Of a stretch of 7,556 nt of DNA, positions 1-6,239 are shown one piece after another. The notes under the pieces were generated by a model. That model was not told the DNA's origin. It saw nothing but the letters and a program-made list of their open reading frames with translations, and searched no databases. The stretch comes from Gammaproteobacteria bacterium. Its GTDB lineage: Bacteria; Pseudomonadota; Gammaproteobacteria; Arenicellales; Spongiicolonaceae. A program made the position numbers and the translations under genes. The number at the start of each line of letters is the position of its first letter. Position 1 is the stretch's first letter. Where the stretch lies: NCBI GenBank assembly GCA_007570945.1, contig RKSH01000029.1, forward strand, positions 1 to 7,556, in the 5' to 3' direction.

Positions 1-24
1 GGGGCGGCGGGAGGGGGTGGCATT

Positions 25-55
25 TTCGCTGCCGGTTACGTTAAGGTAGGATAAT
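25..55 (+). promoter_or_regulatory. Possible sigma70 promoter of the dehydrogenase-cytochrome operon
   Basis: GATAAT at 50-55 matches five of six bases of a -10 box and lies in a short AT-rich patch within otherwise GC-rich DNA. The best -35 candidate is TTCGCT at 25-30 with a 19-base spacer, which is poor. The match therefore rests mainly on the -10 element and its place about 30 bases ahead of the first start codon. The rest of positions 1-85 shows no gene and no other recognisable signal apart from the ribosome binding site at 72-78. Confidence 0.35.
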
Positions 56-71
56 CTTTCACCCTAAAAAC

Positions 72-78
72 GGAGGAG
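72..78 (+). promoter_or_regulatory. Strong ribosome binding site of the dehydrogenase
   Basis: GGAGGAG sits seven bases before the ATG at 86. It is one of the clearest Shine-Dalgarno sequences in the window and fixes the start of the first gene, just ahead of a typical signal peptide. Confidence 0.8.
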
Positions 79-85
79 TGCAACA

Positions 86-1345
86 ATGAAAAATCAAGCG
101 CAATTTCTGCCGCTGACGGCGGCGCTGGCGTTGGCGCTGGCTTGCCAGCCGGCCCTGGCCCAGGACAACCTGGAAAAACTGTCCAATTTCCGCACCACCG
201 GCACCTCGCTGGAGATTCCGACCGTGCCGCAAGGTGGCATGAAAGCGGAAAACCTGCGCCGCATCGCCGCGCGGGTCAACCTGCCGCCGGGTTTTAAGGT
301 CGGCCTGTTTGCCGTGGTTCCCGACGCGCGCCACATGGCGGTGGGCAACAACGCATCGGTGGTGTTTGTGGGCACCCGCAAAAACCGGGTGTGGGCGGTG
401 ACCGACCGCGATTCCGACCGGGTGGCCGATGAGACCAAGGTGTTCGCGCCGAGTCTGGACTTCAAGGTGCCCAACGGCGTGTGCTTCAGCAACGACGGAT
501 TTCTGTTCGTCGCCGAGCACAACCGGGTGCTGATTTTTCCCGCCGCCGAGTTTTTTTACGAGAGCCCCGATGTGGCCGCTTTCGTGGTGGCCAAACAGTT
601 AATTCCGCCGGAGGAGGAGTCCTACAACCATGGCGCGCGCGTCTGCCGCATCGGGCCGGACGATCATCTGTACATTTCCCTGGGGCAGCCGTACAACGTC
701 TCGCCGCCGGAAAAGATGGAACTGTATGACCGAATCGGCATCGGCGGAATCATCCGCATGACCCGCGACGGCAAGGAGCGGACGGTGGTGGCGCGCGGCG
801 TGCGCAACTCGGTGGGCATGGATTTTCACCCGGACAACGGCCAGTTGTGGTTCACCGACAACCAGGTGGACGGCATGGGCGATGACATTCCGCCCGGCGA
901 GTTGAACCGGGTCACCGGCGAGGGGCAGCATTTCGGTTTTCCGTGGTTCGGCGGCGGTGATGTCCGCACCAATGAATACCGTGATTCCGCGCCGCCCAAG
1001 GACACCGTTTTTCCGGAAGTGGAAATGGTCGCGCATGCCGCCGACCTGGGCATGACGTTTTACACCGGCAAACAGTTCCCGCAAAAATACCGCGGCGGAA
1101 TTTTTATCGCGCAGCACGGCTCGTGGAACCGCACCACGCCGGTGGGGGCGAGGGTGATGTTCACCGCGCTTAACGACGACGGCTCGGCCGGCAAGACCGA
1201 GGTTTTTGCCGACGGTTGGCTGGACGAGGAAACCGGGGAATACTACGGCCGGCCGGTGGATGTGGCGCAGTATCTGGACGGCTCGCTGCTGGTTTCCGAT
1301 GACAAGGCCGGGGCGGTGTACCGCATTTGGTATGAGGGCGAATGA
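86..1345 (+). CDS. PQQ-dependent sugar/aldehyde dehydrogenase (sorbosone dehydrogenase-like), periplasmic
   Basis: This 419-residue protein belongs by sequence motifs to the quinoprotein glucose/sorbosone dehydrogenase group, a six-bladed beta-propeller that uses pyrroloquinoline quinone to oxidise sugars or aldehydes outside the cytoplasm. Residues 1-25 form a Sec signal peptide ending in PALA, with likely cleavage before Q26. Family blocks occur in order: YNHGARV near 180, GVRNSVGMDFHP at 238-249, LWFTDN at 254-259, GDDIPPGELN at 265-274, LGMTFYTGKQFP from about 322, HGSWNR at 344-349, GRPVDV at 388-393 and SDDKAGAVYRIW at 404-415. R240 and N241 fall in the block that contacts PQQ in relatives. 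Length is normal for the family. The start follows a strong Shine-Dalgarno. The gene overlaps a cytochrome c gene by ATGA, which suggests that the cytochrome accepts its electrons. The substrate cannot be told from sequence, and no PQQ synthesis genes are present here. Family assignment is firm; PQQ use and substrate are inferred. Confidence 0.9.
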   Translation: MKNQAQFLPLTAALALALACQPALAQDNLEKLSNFRTTGTSLEIPTVPQGGMKAENLRRIAARVNLPPGFKVGLFAVVPDARHMAVGNNASVVFVGTRKNRVWAVTDRDSDRVADETKVFAPSLDFKVPNGVCFSNDGFLFVAEHNRVLIFPAAEFFYESPDVAAFVVAKQLIPPEEESYNHGARVCRIGPDDHLYISLGQPYNVSPPEKMELYDRIGIGGIIRMTRDGKERTVVARGVRNSVGMDFHPDNGQLWFTDNQVDGMGDDIPPGELNRVTGEGQHFGFPWFGGGDVRTNEYRDSAPPKDTVFPEVEMVAHAADLGMTFYTGKQFPQKYRGGIFIAQHGSWNRTTPVGARVMFTALNDDGSAGKTEVFADGWLDEETGEYYGRPVDVAQYLDGSLLVSDDKAGAVYRIWYEGE

Positions 1346-1674
1346 CCGCCGCCCGGTTGCTGTCGGTGACGCTCGCCGCGGCGCTCGCGCTGGCGGCGTC
1401 AGCGTCACCGGCGGCCGACCGCGCGGCCGGGCGCGCCAAGGCGAAAATGTGCATTGCCTGCCACGCCATCAACGGCGCCAGTTTGCGCCCCGACGCGCCC
1501 CACTTGTGGGGCCAGGTGGAGCTTTATCTGGCTGAGCAGTTGCGCGCCTACCGTTCCGGCGAGCGCAAAAGCGAGGTGATGAAAATCATCGCCGCGCCGC
1601 TGAGCGACGAGGACATTGACAACCTCGCCGCCTGGTTCGCCGGCATTCCGGTGGCGGTGGAGCCGGTCGAATAA
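1342..1674 (+). CDS. Small class I c-type cytochrome, likely electron acceptor of the dehydrogenase
   Basis: The product is 110 residues, with a Sec signal peptide (residues 1-25, ending ASPAA) and one haem-binding motif, CIACH at 37-41. H41 is the proximal ligand, and M80 in SEVMKII is the likely distal ligand. The stretches around VELYLAEQLRAYRSGERK and LSDEDIDNLAAWFAG resemble cytochrome c553 or one half of a cytochrome c4. The mature protein is a single monohaem domain of about 85 residues with no membrane anchor, so it should be a soluble periplasmic carrier. Its ATG overlaps the dehydrogenase stop as ATGA, implying translational coupling and a shared job: taking electrons from the reduced quinoprotein and passing them to a terminal oxidase or another cytochrome. 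That partnership is inferred from gene order. Confidence 0.9.
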   Translation: MTAARLLSVTLAAALALAASASPAADRAAGRAKAKMCIACHAINGASLRPDAPHLWGQVELYLAEQLRAYRSGERKSEVMKIIAAPLSDEDIDNLAAWFAGIPVAVEPVE

Positions 1675-1724
1675 CATGCCGCGCCCGGCGGTGAGGGCGG
1701 GGGCGGCAAAAAACACAGGGGCGA

Positions 1725-1748
1725 TTCGCCAGCCCGTTCTTTGGCGAA
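1725..1748 (+). promoter_or_regulatory. Inverted repeat upstream of dctP (possible operator or leader hairpin)
   Basis: TTCGCCA at 1725-1731 is the perfect reverse complement of TGGCGAA at 1742-1748, separated by 10 bases. It lies in the 93-base gap between the cytochrome and dctP, and its right arm ends 19 bases before the ATG. No T-run follows, so it is a poor intrinsic terminator. A repressor or activator site, or an mRNA hairpin before the ribosome binding site GGAGAGA (1758-1764), fits better. A chance palindrome in GC-rich DNA cannot be excluded. Confidence 0.35.
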
Positions 1749-1767
1749 AACCAACCGGAGAGAGAAA

Positions 1768-2880
1768 ATGAAAGCAAACAAAAAACCCTCGGCGCAAGCG
1801 GCGCGGCGCAATTTCCTGCGCGCCGGCGCGCTGGCCGGCGGCGCCGTTTTGGCGGCGCCCCATGTGCGCAACGCGGTGGCGGCGGAGACCGCCACGTGGA
1901 AAGTGCAAAGCTCCTGGCCCGGCGGGCTGGGGCTGCAGCTGTTCAAGGACTGGTGCAATTCCATCATTGAAAAAACCGGCGGCGAACTGGAGTTCAAGCC
2001 GTTCGGGGCGAAGGACGTGGTGGGCGACTTCAGCCTGTATGACGCGGTTAAAAACGGCGTTCTGGAGGCGGCCAATCCGTTCACCATTTACTACCAGAAC
2101 GAGTTGCCCCTCGGTTCTTTTCTCAGCTCCTACCCCATGGGGCTGCGCAACCCGCACGAGTGGGATGTGTTTTACTACGGCCTGGGCGGGATTGACATCG
2201 TCCGCAAGGCATATGCCCGGCTGGGCATGCATTTTGTGGGCATCATCCACCACGGCCCCAACATTATCCACTCCAAGGTGCCGATTAACTCCTTTGAGGA
2301 TTTTCGCGGCCGCAAGATTCGCGCGCCGGGGGGCATGGTGTCCAAACTGTTCACCGCCGCCGGCGCCAGCACCACCACCCTGCCGGGCAGCGAGATTTTT
2401 CCGGCGCTGGAAAAAGGCACCATTGACGCCGCCGACTATGTGGGGCCGGCCATCAACTACGACCTCGGCTTCCACCAGGTGACCAATTACGTTTCCATGG
2501 GACCGCCGGGGTTCATGTCCATTTACCAGCCGGTGGACCTGATGGACCTCACCGTCGGCATGCGCCACTGGAATGCGCTGTCGCCGGCCATGAAACTGTT
2601 CGTGGAGAACGAGGTGCATGCGTACTCCGACCTGCACCACGCGGCCATTCAGAAAGCCGACCAGGAGGCGTGGCCCAAACTCACCGCCGCCGGCACCCGC
2701 GTCACCCGGCTGTCCGAGGCGGATGTGGAAAAATTCACCGCGTTGGCGGTGCCCATTTGGTTTGAGTGGGCCAAGAAATCACCCGAGGCCGCGCAGGCTT
2801 TCAAAATCCAGTTGGACTACATGATGTCCGGTTCGCTGGGCTATGTGACCAAGCGCATGATCCGGGGGTATTCGCTTTAA
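1768..2880 (+). CDS. dctP: TRAP transporter periplasmic substrate-binding protein (DctP family, FcbT1/TakP-like)
   Basis: This 370-residue solute receptor captures an organic acid in the periplasm and hands it to the DctQ/DctM permease. Residues 1-39 are a Tat signal: charged start, ARRNFLRAG with R13-R14, a hydrophobic stretch, and likely cleavage after AVAA. The mature part has the DctP layout: YDAVKNGVLEAAN, FRGRKIRAPGG near 179-189, where R185 is the expected carboxylate-binding arginine, then LPGSEIFPALEKGTIDAAD at 205-223 and VGP. The C-terminal part (FEWAKKSPEAAQAF and DYMMSGSLGYVT) also resembles this branch. The ATG at 1768 is chosen over an in-frame TTG at 1741 because GGAGAGA lies just ahead and the Tat signal then starts normally. 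By resemblance it belongs with receptors for 2-oxo acids or aromatic acids. At the spot where I recall a Glu-Trp pair in TakP it reads D223-Y224, so the ligand may differ. The symbol is generic and does not claim dicarboxylate specificity. Confidence 0.88.
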   Translation: MKANKKPSAQAARRNFLRAGALAGGAVLAAPHVRNAVAAETATWKVQSSWPGGLGLQLFKDWCNSIIEKTGGELEFKPFGAKDVVGDFSLYDAVKNGVLEAANPFTIYYQNELPLGSFLSSYPMGLRNPHEWDVFYYGLGGIDIVRKAYARLGMHFVGIIHHGPNIIHSKVPINSFEDFRGRKIRAPGGMVSKLFTAAGASTTTLPGSEIFPALEKGTIDAADYVGPAINYDLGFHQVTNYVSMGPPGFMSIYQPVDLMDLTVGMRHWNALSPAMKLFVENEVHAYSDLHHAAIQKADQEAWPKLTAAGTRVTRLSEADVEKFTALAVPIWFEWAKKSPEAAQAFKIQLDYMMSGSLGYVTKRMIRGYSL

Positions 2881-2930
2881 TCCCCCGGCGCGGCGCTTCG
2901 GACGGTGCGGCGGAATAAAGAGAACGGCAC

Positions 2931-4037
2931 ATGCCTGACATCACTTTTATTCTGCCGCACTGGATTTACTGGGGCGGCATTGCCGCCGTCCCGGTTTTTT
3001 TCATGCTGGCGTCAAGGCGGGCGCCGGCGCGCGGTTTTTCGCCCGGGCTGTCGCTGCCCCTCGCCTATTTTTTCTGGGCCATCAGCGGCTTTATGGGCAT
3101 TCACCGCCTGTACCTGAAAAGTTGGGGGGCGGCGGTTTTTATCGCGCTGTTTGTCGGCGTGATTTTTTGCAACCACGAGGCGCGGCTGACCCGCAACGAG
3201 CACTCCATTGCCAAGAACGAGGTCTTTAATATTGCGCATGACCTGAGGCGCGCGCAGGACGACGACCTGCCGGCCGCGGCCATCGCCCGGTTGCAGCGCG
3301 ACCAGGAAGCCGGCGCCGTTCGCGAGCGGGAACTGGCGGCGCGGCTGGAGAATTGGCGGCGCGCCTCCTCGGTCATTGCGCTGGTGGTTTTGTGCCTGTT
3401 GGCGGCGGAGGCTTTTTTGATGCCGGCCACGGTGCGCCGGGCGCGCGCGCGGCTGGCGGCGGCGGCAAGCGATGCGCCGCATCCGTCCTCCACCCTCACC
3501 GAAGCCGCCGCTGTTCTGCGCCCGGTGGACGGCGGACGGTTTGTGCGCGCGGTTTCCCGAATTAATTCCGTCACCGGCGAGTTCGCCACCTACTGGACGG
3601 TCATCGCGGTGTTTGTTTTTTACTACGAGGTCATCGCCCGCTATATTTTTAACTCGCCCACCATCTGGGCGCACGAAAGCATGTTTCTGCTGTTCGGCAT
3701 GCAGTACATGCTGGCCGGCGGTTTTTGCCTGCGCGAGAACGCCCATGTGCGGGTGGATGTGATTTACATGCACTTGTCGCTGAGGGCGCGGGCCATGGCC
3801 GACCTGGCCACCTCGGTGTTCTTTTTCATCTTCACCGTCTCCCTGCTGGTCACCGGCTGGATTTTCTTTTCCGATTCTTTCGCCATGCGCCAGGTTTCCT
3901 TCACCGAGTGGGAGATTCCGTACTGGCCGATTAAGTTTGCGCTGCCCCTGGGCGGGGCGCTGATTGTTTTGCAGGGCGCGGCGCATGTGCTGCAGAACAT
4001 CGCCGTGTTGCGCGGCGGGAAAAGCCATGGGCATTGA
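2931..4037 (+). CDS. dctQ: TRAP small permease (DctQ) with N-terminal TM2-like and coiled-coil extension
   Basis: The 368-residue protein is about twice the 160-200 residues usual for a TRAP small permease. The C-terminal part, about residues 204-360, is the DctQ domain: a first helix with FYYEVIARYIFNSPTIWAHE, then FCLRENAHVRVDV and two further helices. It should pair with DctM and help form the sodium-driven carrier. The N-terminal part has a helix at 6-27, a TM2-like hairpin at 40-80 with GFMGIHRLYL at 53-62, a charged helical segment at 84-144 likely to form a coiled coil, another helix at 146-164 and an Ala/Arg-rich linker to about 203. The reading frame is continuous and uses similar codons throughout, so this is a true fusion rather than an annotation artefact. 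The Shine-Dalgarno is weak (AAAGAGAA). The gene lies 50 bases after dctP and overlaps dctM by 11 nt. The role of the extension is unknown; I recall similar long small permeases in other proteobacteria. Confidence 0.87.
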   Translation: MPDITFILPHWIYWGGIAAVPVFFMLASRRAPARGFSPGLSLPLAYFFWAISGFMGIHRLYLKSWGAAVFIALFVGVIFCNHEARLTRNEHSIAKNEVFNIAHDLRRAQDDDLPAAAIARLQRDQEAGAVRERELAARLENWRRASSVIALVVLCLLAAEAFLMPATVRRARARLAAAASDAPHPSSTLTEAAAVLRPVDGGRFVRAVSRINSVTGEFATYWTVIAVFVFYYEVIARYIFNSPTIWAHESMFLLFGMQYMLAGGFCLRENAHVRVDVIYMHLSLRARAMADLATSVFFFIFTVSLLVTGWIFFSDSFAMRQVSFTEWEIPYWPIKFALPLGGALIVLQGAAHVLQNIAVLRGGKSHGH

Positions 4038-5391
4038 GATCGACATTTTCTGGCTGACCATCGTCATGTTCGGCTCCCTGGCGGCGCTGCTGATGCTGGG
4101 GCTGCCGCTGGCTTTCGTCACCGGCGGACTGGCCTGCGTTTTTCTTTTTGTGTTCGGCGACTCCAGCGCGCTGAACATCATCCCCTCGCGCCTGTATCCG
4201 CTGATGACCGACTACCAGTTGACCGCCATTCCCATGTTCATCTTCATGGCCTCCATGCTGGAGCGCGCCGGGGTGATCGAGGAACTGTTCGACATGGTTT
4301 ACAAAATGCTCGGCGGCCTGCGCGGCGGCCTGGCCAGTTCCACCGTCATCGCCTCCACTTTGCTGGCCGCCATGTGCGGGGTGATTGGCGCCACCGAGGT
4401 GACCATGGGTTTAATCGCGCTGCCGGCCATGCTGCGGCGCGGCTACAGCAGCACCATCGCCTGCGGCTCCATTTTGGCCGGCGGCACTTTGGGCATTTTA
4501 ATTCCGCCCTCCATTTTGGCCATCCTGTTCGCCGTGGTGGCGCAGCAGTCGGTGGGCGAACTGTTCATCGGCGCGGTGGTGCCGGGGCTGATTTTGTCGG
4601 CCATGTATATCGCCTACATCACCCTGCGCTGCGGCTGGAACCCGGGCATGGGCCCGCCGCTGGCCGTCGCCGAGCGCGTGTCCGGGGTGGAAAAATTGCA
4701 CCTGCTCAAAAACCTCGCCGCGCCCATCGCGCTGGTGACCATCGTGCTGGGGGTGATTTTCACCGGCGTGGCGACGCCGGTGGAGGCCGCCGGCATCGGC
4801 AGTTTCGGCGCCATGGTGGTGTCGGCCATTCACGGCCGCCTGACCATCGCCAACATCCGCGCCGCCGCCGTCTCCACCATGAAAGTCACCGGCATGGTGC
4901 TGTGGATTATTTTCGGCGCCACTTTGTTTGTCGGTTTTTACATTTTTAACGACGGCCAGGAATTCGTAAACCGCGCCCTCACCGGGCTCGGCCTTGAGCC
5001 CTACGGCATTCTGATTTTGATGATGGTGATTTTGGTGGTGCTGGGCATGTTTCTGGACTGGGTGGGGATTCTGCTGCTGGCGGTGCCGATTTTCATTCCG
5101 GTGATTAAATCCCTGACTTTTGACGGCGTCTTCGGCCTGCCCGGGGTGGCCGCCGATGAGCTGGCGCTGTGGTTCGGCGTGGTTTACATGGTGAACATGC
5201 AGATGTCGTTTCTCAGCCCGCCTTTCGGCTACGCGCTGTTTTACTTAAAGAGCGTGGCCCCGCCGCAGGTGACCATGATGCAGATTTACAAATCCTCGCT
5301 GCCGTTCCTGCTGTTGCAGGCGAGCGGACTCGCGCTGTGCATTATTTTCCCCGAAATCGTCCTGTGGCTGCCGCGCATGGTGTACGGCTGA
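4027..5391 (+). CDS. dctM: TRAP transporter large permease (DctM family, FcbT3-like)
   Basis: This 454-residue, very hydrophobic inner-membrane protein is the transport subunit of the TRAP system and should move the receptor-delivered acid inward with sodium ions. It shows the two-fold layout of the family. The first half has LGLPLAFVTGG near the start, ALPAMLRRGYSSTIACGS, and the signature GTLGILIPPS at 153-162. The second half has GVATPVEAAGIGSFGA from 247 and SFLSPPFGYALFYLKSVAPP near the end, typical of the mannitol/chloroaromatic (FcbT3) branch. Roughly a dozen membrane segments are visible. Length is normal. The ATG at 4027 lies within the end of dctQ, with GCGGGA just ahead, and gives a typical N-terminus (MGIEIDIFWLTIVMFG); a TTG at 3964 would add a cysteine/arginine-rich stretch unlike the family. 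The 11-nt overlap with dctQ implies translational coupling. Its stop is 10 bases from that of the oppositely oriented pilE. Confidence 0.92.
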   Translation: MGIEIDIFWLTIVMFGSLAALLMLGLPLAFVTGGLACVFLFVFGDSSALNIIPSRLYPLMTDYQLTAIPMFIFMASMLERAGVIEELFDMVYKMLGGLRGGLASSTVIASTLLAAMCGVIGATEVTMGLIALPAMLRRGYSSTIACGSILAGGTLGILIPPSILAILFAVVAQQSVGELFIGAVVPGLILSAMYIAYITLRCGWNPGMGPPLAVAERVSGVEKLHLLKNLAAPIALVTIVLGVIFTGVATPVEAAGIGSFGAMVVSAIHGRLTIANIRAAAVSTMKVTGMVLWIIFGATLFVGFYIFNDGQEFVNRALTGLGLEPYGILILMMVILVVLGMFLDWVGILLLAVPIFIPVIKSLTFDGVFGLPGVAADELALWFGVVYMVNMQMSFLSPPFGYALFYLKSVAPPQVTMMQIYKSSLPFLLLQASGLALCIIFPEIVLWLPRMVYG

Positions 5392-5401
5392 GGGCCGGGC
5401 C

Positions 5402-5818
5402 TCACCGCCAGCACTCGGCGGTGGCGTCCTTGTTGTCCTTGTCGGCGGCGGCGCGGACGCCGCTGGCGGCGAGGGTGAATTTGCGGCAAGCGCCGTCGGT
5501 GGCCTGCAGGCCGGTGGCGGTGGCCACGGCCTGGTAGGCGGCGGCGTTGGCGCCGGGGGCGATGCTGAGGGTGTAGTGGCCGGCCGGCGACCGGGCGGCG
5601 GCGCCGAGGGCGGTGAGGGTGGCGGCGTAAGTCAGGTGCTCCCGGTGGTGGCGCTCCTGCAGCGCGGCGATGCGGGTGAGGGCGATGAGGGCGTCGCTGC
5701 GGCGCGCGCGGCGGGCATGGTCGTCGTAGGCGGCGACGGCGAAGGCGGCAAGCGCGGCGATGATGGCGGCCACCGCGGCCAACTCCACCAGCGTAAACCC
5801 GCGCGCGTTTTTAACCAC
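5402..5818 (-). CDS. pilE: Type IV minor pilin PilE
   Basis: This 138-residue type IV prepilin has a six-residue leader up to G7, followed by FTLVELAAVAAIIAALAAFA. Prepilin peptidase should cut G7|F8, and E12 is the conserved Glu5 of the mature pilin. The next segment (AAYDDHARRARRSDA) is the usual amphipathic end of the N-terminal helix. C111 and C136 would close the C-terminal disulphide loop, and the ending ATAECWR is close to that of PilE minor pilins. It would join the inner-membrane complex that primes pilus assembly. The GTG start is supported by GGAGG at 5826-5830, seven bases upstream. It overlaps pilX by 8 nt and is the last gene of the pilV-W-X-E chain. In many genomes pilY1 lies between pilX and pilE, but here there is no room for it. 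A FimT-like or major pilin is less likely, given the order and the C-terminus. Confidence 0.85.
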   Translation of the reverse strand: MVKNARGFTLVELAAVAAIIAALAAFAVAAYDDHARRARRSDALIALTRIAALQERHHREHLTYAATLTALGAAARSPAGHYTLSIAPGANAAAYQAVATATGLQATDGACRKFTLAASGVRAAADKDNKDATAECWR

Positions 5819-6239
5819 CGTCCCGCCTCCAGTAGGTGCGGCTTGCGCCGCTCAGGTCACCGCTGAAGTCTTGCGCGGCGCAGAAGGCGATGCCCTGGTG
5901 GATGCCGCCGGCGGCGATATTAAAGTGGTGCCGGCCGATGCCGGCGTCCACCTCCTCATCGCCGTCGCAGTCCACCGGTTCAAATTGGTGGGTGATGGAG
6001 ACGGTGGTGCCGCCGATGGAAACGGTGCGCCCGACCCCGGCGTTGAATTTGCCGGCCATGGCCGCGGCGATCGCCGACTCGGCGGCGGCGAATCGGAGTT
6101 CGCCGTCGCGCAGGTTGCGCGCCATCTGCTGTTCCAGCGCGGCCACATTGCCGGCCGCGAGGGCCGCCGCGGTCATCGCCAGCACAAAGGCGAGGTTGGA
6201 GGCGAGCACCACGCCGCCTTGCCGGGCGCGCGCCGTCAC
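5811..6239 (-). CDS. pilX: Type IV pilus minor pilin PilX, short form
   Basis: The 142-residue product begins with a short basic leader and RQGGVVLASNLAFVLAMT, followed by LEQQMARNLRDGELRFAAAESAIA at about 35-58; the NLRD...AAE pattern is characteristic of the PilX N-terminal region. If cut after G9, mature position 5 is a serine (S14) rather than glutamate, as in the comparable GspK pilin of type II secretion. Residues 90-98 form an aspartate-rich loop, D90-D92-D94-D98, that could bind calcium. It is shorter than PilX proteins I know, which are usually 170-200 residues. The GTG start at 6239 overlaps the pilW stop as GTGA and has little Shine-Dalgarno of its own, so translation is probably coupled. 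Its function would be in the minor pilin priming or tip complex. Identity rests on the N-terminus and the position between pilW and pilE. Confidence 0.78.
   Translation of the reverse strand: MTARARQGGVVLASNLAFVLAMTAAALAAGNVAALEQQMARNLRDGELRFAAAESAIAAAMAGKFNAGVGRTVSIGGTTVSITHQFEPVDCDGDEEVDAGIGRHHFNIAAGGIHQGIAFCAAQDFSGDLSGASRTYWRRDGG
5826..5830 (-). promoter_or_regulatory. Ribosome binding site of pilE
   Basis: Read on the minus strand this is GGAGG, seven bases before the GTG at 5818. It lies within the end of pilX and is the best internal Shine-Dalgarno in the pilin operon. It supports the short-leader GTG start, so pilE can be translated partly independently of pilX. Confidence 0.6.

Noticed and set aside
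143..145. Cys20 of the dehydrogenase as a lipoprotein anchor
   Set aside because: The residues before it (LALA) do not fit the lipobox well, since position -3 is Ala rather than Leu, and a clean Sec cleavage site follows at PALA|Q. A soluble periplasmic enzyme is more likely.
599..1408. Minus-strand open frame opposite the dehydrogenase
   Set aside because: It is antisense to conserved dehydrogenase motifs, and the composition is typical of a shadow frame.
1678..1720. GC-rich stretch and A-run after the cytochrome as an intrinsic terminator
   Set aside because: No stable hairpin is followed by Ts on the plus strand, and the A-run is not preceded by a clear stem on either strand.
1741..1767. 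TTG start adding nine residues to DctP
   Set aside because: It lies inside the inverted repeat, has no Shine-Dalgarno, and would lengthen the Tat signal. The ATG at 1768 has GGAGAGA just ahead.
1405..2640. Long minus-strand open frame (411 codons) opposite the cytochrome and dctP
   Set aside because: It runs antisense to two clear genes, has low-complexity His/Arg/Ala/Gly-rich composition and no recognisable domain. Long shadow frames are common in GC-rich DNA.
3964..4026. TTG start adding 21 residues to DctM
   Set aside because: The extension is Cys/Arg-rich and hydrophilic and lies within dctQ. The ATG at 4027 gives a normal DctM N-terminus.
3012..4181. Long minus-strand open frame (389 codons) opposite the extended dctQ
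   Set aside because: It is rich in Arg, Gln and His with no domain and no good ribosome binding site, while the plus strand codes for a coherent membrane protein.
5389..5404. Palindrome at the operon junction as a bidirectional terminator
   Set aside because: The stem has only five pairs before a mismatch, and there is no T-run on either strand.
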